Assembly (NCBI GenBank): GCA_964353875.1
Contig: CAYGXU010000014.1
Span: 1 to 43,145, forward strand
Origin: MGNI01 sp964353875
GTDB lineage: Bacteria > Chloroflexota > Anaerolineae > Anaerolineales > E44-bin32
DNA: 43,145 nucleotides
Direction: 5' to 3'
Below the pieces are notes generated by a model, which worked only from the letters and a program-made list of their open reading frames with translations, did no database searches and was not told the DNA's origin. This document shows, in pieces, positions 24,935-33,189 of the stretch (positions are counted from its first letter, which is position 1; the number at the start of each line of letters is the position of its first letter). The translations under genes were made by a program, and so were the position numbers.

Positions 24935-24950
24935 GACGAACCGCGGTTCG
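24935..24950. promoter_or_regulatory. Candidate parS site, copy 2
   Basis: The second GACGAACCGCGGTTC lies immediately after the parB stop; here the palindrome extends to 14 bp, CGAACCGCGGTTCG (24937-24950). Two identical long palindromes flanking parB are unlikely by chance. Confidence 0.65.
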
Positions 24951-25062
24951 CACAACTTGAAACGAGGTGTGAGATCAGGATCAATAGGATGCGCTCATCC
25001 TGTCAGGACTCAATGACTGCGCTGTTTCCGTTCTATGGGAGAGACTTCTCGAAATCATCCTG

Positions 25063-26844
25063 CTATAGAGGCACGCCATCGAAGACAAGGAACGCGTAAG
25101 AAAGAGGGGGCAGGATAACTTCTGGTAGGGGTGAGCCTTCCAGGTGAAGGCTATTGAGGTCAGGCAAATGGTTCGATTTCACCGTGAGGGCTTGTCCATT
25201 AAGTAGGACGATGATGCCGAACAGGTCGGGTGAGGTAACCCGGTACAGCCGGCAGCGGCAATCCTTAAATTGTGGTAAGCAGAGTTGGACCTCTCGACCA
25301 GGATCGAGGTTGATAGCCATGATCGTTAGAGAGTGATCTTCACTACCCTGGGTAGCGTGTGCATATACCCTCAGACGAGGCTGGTTCTCCCCGACAGCCT
25401 CGCAAGCGTAGACGCGCTCGCCCATCAAGCTTTTCCAAAGCAGCGAGTTCCAGTAGTCGGGGCGAGGGACGATCCGCTCTTCTTCAATCATACCGTAATC
25501 GCCGCCGCACAGTGTCTGGCGCACGACCACCTGCTGTCCATGGCGAGCCATCAAACCCAACTCGTCCAGCCACCACAAACCGCTCAGGTAGACATCGGAT
25601 AGGCCAGGTTGACCGCCAAATTGCGCGTTTCCAGTCTCGCCCAACCAAACAGGCTTCCCTGGGGCATACTGATCCCGCCAGGCCACGATTTTCTCGGCCC
25701 AATGAGCGACCTCATCCAGATTCTTGGGATCCAACAGGCGGGAAGGATGCGCCCGGCGCACGGCCATAGGACCTCGTCTTGACTGCTGAGGATAATAGTG
25801 CCATGTTACCAGATCGATGAGGTCCGCCGATCGCTTCAGGGTTCTCGGCAAGTAGCCGAAGAGCAGGGAAAGGGTCTCGCCGAGAATCGGCCAGAAGGCG
25901 CTGCCCTGACCGGCCAACCTGGCCTCGGGAGTATATTGGTTGACTAGTTTCCTGGCGACCGTCAGGTCTTGGTGGTATTGCTCTACCGATACCTGCCCCT
26001 TCAAGCCGTACAAGGCCCAGAAGGCGTTCATCTCGTTGCCCAGTTCCCAGACGGATACCGGATAGCCGTGAGTCGCGCTGTAAGACAGGAGTCGAGTGGC
26101 ATTCTCGCCCCTCCACTTGCCATGCCGGTCTCTCGAGGAAGGTCCGGCGCTGAGAGTGAAGATTACATCCAAGCCGTTGCGTCGGGCGAAGTCGTTGGCC
26201 GCATCCCACTGAGTTCGCGTCAGAACGGACTCATATCCGGCAGGAGCTTTGGGTCGATCCTGGCGGGTGAGCCCAAGAAGCTGGGCTTTCCCCAAATGAC
26301 CGCTATTCGGACGAAGGTCGTAGTAAACCTTGTCCGATTCGGAGCCGCCGATGCGTAAGTAAGCCGGAGCCAGGGCGCGGGTGAGCAGGTCGAGCTCGGA
26401 GCGGTCAAAGTTAAAGACCGGGGCTGGCACACTGCCCGAGCCCAGTTCGAACCGCTCAGCCCGCGGATCCCACCACTTACCCCCTACCACCTGGGACAGA
26501 TCCAGAGCGAAAGACAGGTAGCGGGGCGAGACCACAAATACCGGCTTCTGAAGATCTACACGCACCTGGACATTGTAAGCCGGCGCCTGCCCACCACCTG
26601 TGAGACTGATATCCCTCGGCAGGCTTCGGGGTGACGGTTCGAGCTGCCCAGCAATGATCTCCCGCAGACCTCCTCTCGAGTTCCACAGGCCTATTCGAAC
26701 CGCTGTAGTAAGAAACAGGAGTGTCAGGGCGGGAATGAGCAGCAACCAGACGTTGAGGCCGGCGAGCCAGAGGATCAGCGGGAAGACAATCAGGAGCAGT
26801 AGAACTGACCCGGTGAGGATGAGCGCAAGCAGCCGTTTCTTCAT
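25063..26844 (-). CDS. Membrane-anchored heparanase-like glycoside hydrolase (GH79-type)
   Basis: 593 residues. Two hydrophobic helices (about 5-28 and 32-50) precede the catalytic domain. Heparanase-like landmarks appear in order: LRIGGSESDKVYYD (163-176), the acid/base E271 in VWELGNEMNAFW, TWHYYP (348-352) and the nucleophile E403 in VWLGETGNAQFGG. A C-terminal beta domain (about 490-593) follows. These match GH79 and related clan GH-A enzymes, which cut beta-glucuronosyl linkages in glycosaminoglycans or arabinogalactans; the true substrate is unknown. AAAGG-type SD sequence lies about 8 nt before the ATG. It is the last gene of a three-gene operon behind a DMT-type transporter (20-nt gap). 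The domain probably acts on the outer face. Confidence 0.8.
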   Translation of the reverse strand: MKKRLLALILTGSVLLLLIVFPLILWLAGLNVWLLLIPALTLLFLTTAVRIGLWNSRGGLREIIAGQLEPSPRSLPRDISLTGGGQAPAYNVQVRVDLQKPVFVVSPRYLSFALDLSQVVGGKWWDPRAERFELGSGSVPAPVFNFDRSELDLLTRALAPAYLRIGGSESDKVYYDLRPNSGHLGKAQLLGLTRQDRPKAPAGYESVLTRTQWDAANDFARRNGLDVIFTLSAGPSSRDRHGKWRGENATRLLSYSATHGYPVSVWELGNEMNAFWALYGLKGQVSVEQYHQDLTVARKLVNQYTPEARLAGQGSAFWPILGETLSLLFGYLPRTLKRSADLIDLVTWHYYPQQSRRGPMAVRRAHPSRLLDPKNLDEVAHWAEKIVAWRDQYAPGKPVWLGETGNAQFGGQPGLSDVYLSGLWWLDELGLMARHGQQVVVRQTLCGGDYGMIEEERIVPRPDYWNSLLWKSLMGERVYACEAVGENQPRLRVYAHATQGSEDHSLTIMAINLDPGREVQLCLPQFKDCRCRLYRVTSPDLFGIIVLLNGQALTVKSNHLPDLNSLHLEGSPLPEVILPPLSYAFLVFDGVPL

Positions 26845-26864
26845 CTGCGCCTTTTACCTTTCTC

Positions 26865-27785
26865 CTATCCTATTCCGTTTGCTGTCGTGGATGCTGCGGC
26901 GATTGGCTCGACGCGGAAGGCGCGCATGAGCACGATGCCGGTCATGATCAGGAGAAGGCCCAAGCCCGTGCTCCAGTACAAAATAAATCCGGGCAGTAAC
27001 AGGGCTTGCAACAGCAATGGCACAGCCACGTAACTGCAATTGTAGGCCGGAACCAGGATATTGGCTCGAGCACGACGGATGAACCCGAGCTGGGTTACCA
27101 CTACGGCTGCCTCACCAATGATGAAAGAGAAAGCCAGCAAGGTCCATCCTCCAACGCCAATGGGGAGGAACTTCCCCGCTCCACCAGCCGCCTGGCCCGC
27201 CCCTTTCAGGAAGGGATCGAGGCAGCCACAGATGCCGGCGCATAGACCAAAGAGCAGGCCGATGACGTTGGGGGAGCCATTGCGCACTCCAGCGAGGATC
27301 AACAACCCACAGACACCGAGCAAGACAGCCAGGCTGATGCCAGTGCGGGTCAGATCCATACGGGACATGTCCAGCGGTGCTCGAGAGATGCCTTCCAGTC
27401 CCAGGGTCAGCGTTCCCAGGCAAATGGTCAGCGCCCCGATCAGTTCAAAGCGAGAGATCCTCTCCTTCATGACTCTGGTGGAGTAAAGCAAGAGCACAAC
27501 CAGACCCATGCCGTACATACTCGTGTAGAGAGCGGTGTTGCCCCTGAGTGGCGCCACCAGCAGGTGATAGAGGAAGGTGGTATGGTTCAGGACCAACCCC
27601 ACGGTATAGATAAGCGGTTTCCTGAGCCCGCCTGGGACGGTTTCGCCGGTGTGCTTCAGGCGAGCATGGATCATGTCGAAGACCTCAATCCCTTGACGCT
27701 CCAGGGCCTTGGCCAGGTGGTTCTGAGTAGAGACGGCGATTCCTAGAAGGATCACGAGGGCGGCGTTGTTTGAGGCTACTGGCAT
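26865..27785 (-). CDS. DMT-superfamily (EamA/NIPA-like) membrane transporter
   Basis: 306 residues with about nine hydrophobic helices and the internal ten-helix-type duplication of the drug/metabolite transporter superfamily (for example NAALVILLGIAVSTQNHLAKALE at the N-terminus, and LIGALTICLGTLTLGLEG mid-protein). A soluble insert (about 25-58) follows the first helix. DMT members export or import metabolites, and NIPA-type members transport Mg2+; the substrate cannot be inferred. The ATG directly abuts the TAG stop of the small upstream gene, and the GH79-like gene follows after 20 nt, so the three are co-transcribed. Linkage to the glycoside hydrolase may point to a sugar or glycolipid cargo, but this is only context. 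Confidence 0.75.
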   Translation of the reverse strand: MPVASNNAALVILLGIAVSTQNHLAKALERQGIEVFDMIHARLKHTGETVPGGLRKPLIYTVGLVLNHTTFLYHLLVAPLRGNTALYTSMYGMGLVVLLLYSTRVMKERISRFELIGALTICLGTLTLGLEGISRAPLDMSRMDLTRTGISLAVLLGVCGLLILAGVRNGSPNVIGLLFGLCAGICGCLDPFLKGAGQAAGGAGKFLPIGVGGWTLLAFSFIIGEAAVVVTQLGFIRRARANILVPAYNCSYVAVPLLLQALLLPGFILYWSTGLGLLLIMTGIVLMRAFRVEPIAAASTTANGIG

Positions 27786-28100
27786 CTACGGCTCCGAAGG
27801 GCTAACACTTGAGCGGCGGGAGGCCATGTCCTCGAGGATGCGCTTCACCGCCTCGGGATTGGCCCTGTGAATAAACTCCCGTTCTGACCACCATACGGAA
27901 AATTCGCCACCGATCTCATGCAATACCGCCTGGATTTCCGGCTCGTATAGGGAGGAATCGAATTTCTGTCCAGGTAGGATGAGTTGCATCATCGAGGGCA
28001 CGACCAAAGCCAGGACCAAGCCCGTCGCGAATATGCCAGCGACGAATCCACTGAAGAGGGTAGACCGGGGCGATCGAAATAATCGTATTGGCAAGGTCAT
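27786..28100 (-). CDS. Small single-pass membrane protein
   Basis: 104 residues, not recognised. There is one hydrophobic helix (about 18-40, GFVAGIFATGLVLALVVPSMM) and a C-terminal domain with an acid-rich, tryptophan-containing stretch (EIGGEFSVWWSEREFIHR). It is the first gene of the operon with the transporter and the GH79-like enzyme; its TAG stop is immediately followed by the transporter ATG. The SD is weak. It may be an accessory subunit of the transporter. Confidence 0.6.
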   Translation of the reverse strand: MTLPIRLFRSPRSTLFSGFVAGIFATGLVLALVVPSMMQLILPGQKFDSSLYEPEIQAVLHEIGGEFSVWWSEREFIHRANPEAVKRILEDMASRRSSVSPSEP

Positions 28101-28511
28101 TTTCCGGAGGTGCTTTCTTTAGTAGAGAGTAGCATAGGCCATTGGTGGCGTCAAATCAAATGCTTATCGTAAGGTCATCATGGTCAAACGCAAGTCAGTC
28201 CGTTTAACCTATCTGGCTGCAACTGGTAGAAAAAGAGTAGTGAACCTGTAGACCTTGTTCAAAAAAGTTTTGCTGTTCCAGTTTGATTTCCACACTTGTA
28301 ATCCCAATAACACCCCGAAGCAAATATTGTCTTTACGGCCGATTTGATGATGCTCCTCTTCGACCTCCCTTATTCCATGGTAAATGAAGTCGAATCAAGC
28401 AGTCAGGTTGTCTTGTTGCAAAGCTGTAACAGGCCAGACACGACCTGGTTACAATGCAAGGGTATACTGACTGGACAATTGATAACGAATTGGTTATGGA
28501 GGTTTGGCACC
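28101..28511. other. Divergent intergenic region
   Basis: 411 bp between the minus-strand transporter operon and the lipoprotein gene. A small inverted repeat ATAAC-GAATTG-GTTAT (28482-28497) lies just before the lipoprotein SD, and a TATACT word sits at 28463-28468 without a good -35. An open frame extends upstream of the lipoprotein start but has no SD, and its extra N-terminus would bury the signal peptide. Nothing else is recognised. Confidence 0.4.
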
Positions 28512-29909
28512 ATGATGGAGAATAATCTTGTAAAGATGAGGTGGATCTGTCTTACCGTTATCCTGGGAGTATTGCTGAGCGCCTGTAATTTTGAGTTGCA
28601 AATCGAGCAGCCGGTGGAGACTGAGGTGGCAGTCAGGGGAACTTCAACATCAAGTGAGGAAAGGTCCGACTTGGATGTGACAGCAGTAAAGAGCCTTACA
28701 CTACAGCCTACAACTGTGGAGCCAACCTCCGCTTGGACATTTCCTTCGAATTGGCAGGAACTGCTCCGAGGACGGCAGATGATTGAACCAGGAAATATAG
28801 GCCAATTGCATGAAGTGGCGTTCGTTGCTGGAGAGGGATCCTTTGAAGCTACGCCTGATTCCAGCATTTTGGCTTTGATCCTGACGGAAGGCATTCGTCT
28901 CTATGAATTGGGGACTTTCCAGGAGGTAGCGAGCTTCGATTTCGCAGTGACTTATGGGCAGAACTACGACTTGGCGAGCGATTCCCAACATTTCGCCTGG
29001 CAGGTGGATCAAGATACCGTTCAAATTTGGGATTTGAAAGCCGGGGGCATCTTGACGGAGTTCACTGGGTTCAGCCCAGGAGACTCGCTCTCGGTACAAT
29101 TTTCGCCGGACGCTGACCAAGTGCTGGTCGTGGATGCGATTGGAGCGAAAGTATTCGATCTGGCGAGCGGCGAATCGGGGATTGAACGAGCGAGTGTTCG
29201 ATCCGCCTACTTCTCACCCGATGGGCAACACGTGGTCATCGTTGACAACGGAGGTGAGGTGCAGATTGTTGATGCAAAGACAGGTGAAATTGTCCTTACC
29301 AGCGCTGATGCAATGGAGGTTCACTTCTCACCCGATAGCAAAAAGGTTGCCTTTGTCTCGGGGGTTGATTTCAAGGTTGAAATATGGGATTTGGAGAGCC
29401 GGACACAGCTCACTAAGTTAAGCGGATACACGACCGCCGCGCCGATTTATACTGTGATCTTTTCTCCGAACTGGGAGACGATGTTCTGGATGTCGAGGGC
29501 TAGCCTACAACCGATGGGAGTAACGACAGGCAATCTCGGACCGGAATTCATTTTCAGTGGGAATGTCACCTTCTCACCGGTGGGTGATTTATGGGGAGGC
29601 GTAGAAGAGGGTTGGTACGGTGACACCTACCAGGGGCAGGTAAAGCTCGTGGATCTGGATTCGTGGCAGGAAGTGGCGATCCTGATGAATGGAGGGAGGG
29701 TATCCGATCTTGCCTTCTCGCCCGATGGCAGGATTTTGGCCGTGGCCGTGGAGGGGGCGGTAAATCTATGGGATGTTGCACGTCAAGAGCGCGTGGTTAC
29801 GATCGAGGGGATTAGGGAAGGGGTAAGCCGTGTGGAATTCTCGCGGGATGGACGTTTGCTATTCCTTGGCAGTCAGGAGGGAGTCTCCGTATTGTCTGTG
29901 CAGCCTTAA
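28512..29909 (+). CDS. Beta-propeller (WD40-like) lipoprotein
   Basis: 465 residues. A lipoprotein signal peptide ends in the lipobox LLSAC (C25). A threonine/serine-rich linker follows, then about seven propeller blades in which FSPDG/FSPDSK/FSPNW recurs, each followed by a hydrophobic strand and a WDL- or VDL-type turn (for example VEIWDLESRTQLTKLSG, VNLWDVARQERVVTIEG). WD40-like domains serve as protein-binding platforms, and here the protein should be anchored on the outer face of the membrane. GGAGG lies 9 nt before ATG 28512, which settles the start. No partner gene is evident next to it. Confidence 0.8.
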   Translation: MMENNLVKMRWICLTVILGVLLSACNFELQIEQPVETEVAVRGTSTSSEERSDLDVTAVKSLTLQPTTVEPTSAWTFPSNWQELLRGRQMIEPGNIGQLHEVAFVAGEGSFEATPDSSILALILTEGIRLYELGTFQEVASFDFAVTYGQNYDLASDSQHFAWQVDQDTVQIWDLKAGGILTEFTGFSPGDSLSVQFSPDADQVLVVDAIGAKVFDLASGESGIERASVRSAYFSPDGQHVVIVDNGGEVQIVDAKTGEIVLTSADAMEVHFSPDSKKVAFVSGVDFKVEIWDLESRTQLTKLSGYTTAAPIYTVIFSPNWETMFWMSRASLQPMGVTTGNLGPEFIFSGNVTFSPVGDLWGGVEEGWYGDTYQGQVKLVDLDSWQEVAILMNGGRVSDLAFSPDGRILAVAVEGAVNLWDVARQERVVTIEGIREGVSRVEFSRDGRLLFLGSQEGVSVLSVQP

Positions 29910-30345
29910 AGACCAAGATAAAGGGAAGCTCTCGCGGCATCTGGCCTTATGAGCAGTTCCCAAAGCCGATACTGGAGGCTGGAGCGACCTGGAGCGCACC
30001 ATTAGATATAGATCGAGATGGAGTATCAAAGTGGGAACAATCGCCCCTTTTTCGCGCATGATTTGCCGGATGGCGGCCGGCGAGGATGGTTTGTCTTGAG
30101 AGCCTCATGCATAACGGGACCGAGCCATCTGGAAAGCCGCCATGGCGAATTGAGTTGAAAGGTTGATGAGAGAGGAAATGATAATAATGAAATAATTCAC
30201 AAATAGACTTTGGACCATCGAAAAGCGCTGGATTTGGATGGCGCCGGAGCTTTGGAGATCTGGCGTTAGTCGATGGTGTTAAGAAAGTAAAGTAGAATTG
30301 CTTTGGTGAAACATTGTGAATCTCGCTCCCTGAACGGAGGTCGCG
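29910..30345. other. Intergenic region upstream of thyA
   Basis: 436 bp without a supported gene or clear hairpin. The last 150 bp are comparatively AT-rich and should contain the thyA promoter, but no convincing -35/-10 pair was found. I see nothing else in it. Confidence 0.4.
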
Positions 30346-31140
30346 ATGCGGCAGTACCTCGATTTGATGCGGCATGTTTTAGATCATGGTGTGGAAAAAG
30401 GCGACCGCACCGGCACGGGCACCCGGTCGATTTTTGGTCACCAAATGCGATTCGACCTTGCGCTAGGATTTCCGCTTCTGACGACGAAGAAATTGCATCT
30501 AAAATCGATCATCTATGAGTTGTTATGGATGCTGAAAGGGGAGACCAATATTCGCTATTTGACCGAGCATGGCGTGACCATCTGGGATGAGTGGGCGGAC
30601 GAGGATGGCGAGTTGGGACCGGTATACGGTGCGCAGTGGCGTTCATGGCGCGGCAGCGGTGGAGAGGTGGTCGATCAAATCGCTCAGGTAGTGGAGGAGC
30701 TCAAACACAATCCAGACTCGCGCCGTCATATCGTCAGCGCCTGGAACGTAGCCGAGATCGATCGTATGGCCTTGCCACCTTGCCATACGCTCTTTCAATT
30801 CTATGTCGCCGAGGGACGATTATCCTGTCAGCTTTATCAACGTTCGGCAGACATCTTCCTGGGCGTGCCCTTCAATATCGCCTCCTATGCCCTTCTAACC
30901 TTGATGATGGCTCAGGTGACCGGTTACAGCCCGGGCGAGTATGTCCATACGTTTGGGGATGCGCATATCTATCTTAACCACCTCGACCAGGTGCAGCTTC
31001 AGTTAGGCCGCGAGCCGCGTCCGTTGCCACGGATGGAACTGAGTTCGAAGGTCCAATCGCTGTTTGACTTCGACTACCCCGATTTCAAGTTAATCGGCTA
31101 TCACCCGCATCCGCACATTACTGCCAGCGTTTCTGTATGA
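30346..31140 (+). CDS. thyA: Thymidylate synthase
   Basis: 264 residues, the same length as the E. coli enzyme. It makes dTMP from dUMP with 5,10-methylenetetrahydrofolate as methyl donor and reductant. Visible landmarks are the phosphate-binding R near the N-terminus in KGDRTGTGTRSIFGHQMRF, the catalytic C146 in LPPCHTLFQFYV, the RSADIFLGVPFNIASYALL segment that contacts dUMP, and the C-terminal HITASVSV-type end. GGAGG lies 5 nt before the ATG. The dihydrofolate reductase gene that often follows thyA is not present here; the next 500 bp contain no gene. Confidence 0.98.
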   Translation: MRQYLDLMRHVLDHGVEKGDRTGTGTRSIFGHQMRFDLALGFPLLTTKKLHLKSIIYELLWMLKGETNIRYLTEHGVTIWDEWADEDGELGPVYGAQWRSWRGSGGEVVDQIAQVVEELKHNPDSRRHIVSAWNVAEIDRMALPPCHTLFQFYVAEGRLSCQLYQRSADIFLGVPFNIASYALLTLMMAQVTGYSPGEYVHTFGDAHIYLNHLDQVQLQLGREPRPLPRMELSSKVQSLFDFDYPDFKLIGYHPHPHITASVSV

Positions 31141-31653
31141 ACACTATCAACCTCTAATTAAATATCAGCAAGAGAAAGCCGGAGAAATCCATGGCGTTTT
31201 CCCTATAGAGGGTTTGCGCAAAACGAACCCTGGCTGGTGATATTCTCGCGTCATGATCGAGGAACTAAGATGGTATAAAGGAAGAGTCGAAATTCGCCTC
31301 CACAGGTTCTTGGCAGCAGCGGGTAGATAAACATCCGATCGAGGGGCAGGGAGTTGTGTGAAAGGGAGGGGGTAATTGCTGGTACCAATGTACTCCCTGG
31401 CAAAGTACCAAAGTACGATATCAAACAAAAAGCACCTCCTCTAAAATAGTGCTAGAACCGGAGGAAAGAAATGCAAGGATCGGATTATGGGTCGGCTCAT
31501 GGCCAAAAGATTGACCTTGCAGGAAACTTAAAAATGCTTGAGTCACCCAGCTAAACTGTAAGCGATCCGTAAGCAAAAAGGCTAGAAACGAATGTCCCAA
31601 TATGCTATCCTGTGAGTATCTATTTTGTTGGATTTGTTGGATAGGTATTGATC
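31141..31653. other. Intergenic region after thyA
   Basis: 513 bp without a gene. TGGTAC (31380-31385) pairs with GTACCA (31405-31410), AGCAC (31431-31435) pairs with GTGCT (31449-31453), and TTGTTGGAT is tandemly repeated at 31625-31633 and 31634-31642 just before the small TPR gene. Their function is unknown. Confidence 0.35.
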
Positions 31654-31887
31654 ATGGAAGTACAGAAGGAGCAAGTGAGCATGTTCACCGGACAGACCCC
31701 TACAGTAGAAGAAGCGCTCGAATTTGCGATCCAGGCAATTGATCGTGGCGATATCAAGTTGGGCAATGCCGCCTTGGATTGGGTTATCCAGAGGGAGCCC
31801 AACAATCCCATCGCTTGGCTATGGATGGCATGTTGCGTTACCGGTGAGGAAGCTAAGCGCGGCTGTTATGCGCGCCTCTCCCAATAA
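31654..31887 (+). CDS. Small single-TPR protein
   Basis: 77 residues. Residues about 15-70 (LEFAIQAIDRGDIKLGNAALDWVIQREPNNPIAWLWMACCV) form one tetratricopeptide-like helical pair. The IAWLWM...EEAKRGCYARL continuation is typical of TPR units common in Chloroflexota proteins, in which EKRxCLxRVLxxNPxN follows. Here the protein stops at that point, so it may be a natural one-repeat protein or a truncated descendant of a larger TPR gene. There is no strong SD. A strong terminator follows 75 nt after the stop, which supports real expression. Confidence 0.55.
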   Translation: MEVQKEQVSMFTGQTPTVEEALEFAIQAIDRGDIKLGNAALDWVIQREPNNPIAWLWMACCVTGEEAKRGCYARLSQ

Positions 31888-31961
31888 GAGGAGAAGATAT
31901 CCCGCCATACATCGTCGGTCTTTGTAGGCCACACGACCGGCCTAATCATTGCTACCGCTTT

Positions 31962-31997
31962 AACCCCGTACCTGGTCAGATACGGGGTTTTATTTTC
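31962..31997 (+). terminator. Rho-independent terminator
   Basis: AACCCCGTA (31962-31970) pairs with TACGGGGTT (31981-31989) around a 10-nt loop and is followed by TTATTTTC, a good U-tract. A 6-bp pair TAGGCC/GGCCTA (31925-31944) lies just upstream. Confidence 0.85.
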
Positions 31998-32143
31998 ATC
32001 CCCTGCAAGGCCGCGGGAATTCGAAGGAGTAAACAAATAAAAGTGGGCAAGGGCAATTGAAAGGGCGGATGCAGTGGCTGACCTTGCGCATTCAAGAAAG
32101 ACGGGGAAATGGCGAGATCAAAAAATGGTTAAAAGTCCAGGAT

Positions 32144-33187
32144 TTACTCCCCGGAAGTGGTAATCTTTTGCAGGAGCTCGTTGGTAAAGACCGCTTCTAC
32201 ATCCGTAGATGGCATGGCCTCATATTCGATCAGCAGATCGGCCAAGGCCTGCCATTGTTGCAGGCTTTGCCATCCAAGTCCATTTGTTTTGGTCACATTA
32301 CTATGAAGATCCTTTAGCTCGCTCTCTAACATATAACGCATGTGTTCTCGGTCGGTCTCGGGTCCAGCGTAGATCATGACGCAATCCACCGCCTCCTCAA
32401 GGTGACCTTCAGCATAGGTGATCCCCTCCAGGGCAGCGCGCAGGAAGCGGGTGAGCATCTCGGAATGATTTTTCAACGTTTCCTCGCTGGTGACATACGT
32501 CAAACCAAGCGTGGGGATGCCGTAGTCGGCTGCATCCCAAATGACCAATTCGTATCCCCAACTACGGATCAGGTAGACCTCGTTCGATTTAAACACAGGA
32601 TAAACATCCACTTGTCCTTCCGTGAGGACACGCGGGTCAAAACCCACGTTGACCAGTTGCACCTTTTCCGGATCGGCGCCTGTGATGTGCAGCAGGGCGA
32701 GTAGGTCGGGAGGCGGTGTGCCTTTAAAGCCAACCGTATGCCCCTCCCAGTCCTTCGGCGTAACCAGGCCGGAGGAGGAGAGGGCAGCGAAGGCTTGCTG
32801 GCCGCGCTGACCGATGAGTGCAATCGAGACCAGAGGCAGGCCGGGATCGGCGCGCCGCTTGAGCAGCACAGCTGCATCCTGTGTGGTAACATGCACTTGC
32901 CCCAGCGTGGTGAGTTGCAAGTGTTCACCCTTACCGGGCGAATGCTGAATGGTGACCTCAAGTCCCTCGCGTTCAAAATAACCTTTCTCCTGAGCCACAT
33001 ACACTCCGACAAAGGGAAGATTGGCCTGAGGTTTATATCCGGCCATGAAGGTCATTGCCATCGGCGCTTCCGTTGTTGTGGGGTGACTGTTGGAAAGGGA
33101 ACAGGCTGCCAGGAATAAAAGCAGGGAGGGAACCAAACTGGAGAAGGCGAGATTACGAAAGGTGATGAGCAAATGGGATGTTTTCAT
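32144..33187 (-). CDS. ABC transporter substrate-binding lipoprotein (NMT1/THI5-like)
   Basis: 347 residues. The lipoprotein signal has the lipobox LFLAAC (C29). The mature protein shows NMT1/THI5-type features: FVGVYVAQEKGYFEREGLEVTI near the start, a TQDAAVLL segment, and YGIPTLGLTYVTSEETLKNHSEMLTRFLRAALEGI. Members bind thiamine or pyrimidine precursors, riboflavin, alkylsulfonates or nitrate. ATG 33187 begins two nt after the permease stop. It is the last gene of the four-gene operon regulator-ATPase-permease-SBP. The presence of a flavin-type domain on the regulator makes a vitamin or cofactor precursor a reasonable guess. Confidence 0.85.
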   Translation of the reverse strand: MKTSHLLITFRNLAFSSLVPSLLLFLAACSLSNSHPTTTEAPMAMTFMAGYKPQANLPFVGVYVAQEKGYFEREGLEVTIQHSPGKGEHLQLTTLGQVHVTTQDAAVLLKRRADPGLPLVSIALIGQRGQQAFAALSSSGLVTPKDWEGHTVGFKGTPPPDLLALLHITGADPEKVQLVNVGFDPRVLTEGQVDVYPVFKSNEVYLIRSWGYELVIWDAADYGIPTLGLTYVTSEETLKNHSEMLTRFLRAALEGITYAEGHLEEAVDCVMIYAGPETDREHMRYMLESELKDLHSNVTKTNGLGWQSLQQWQALADLLIEYEAMPSTDVEAVFTNELLQKITTSGE

Positions 33188-33189
33188 GG

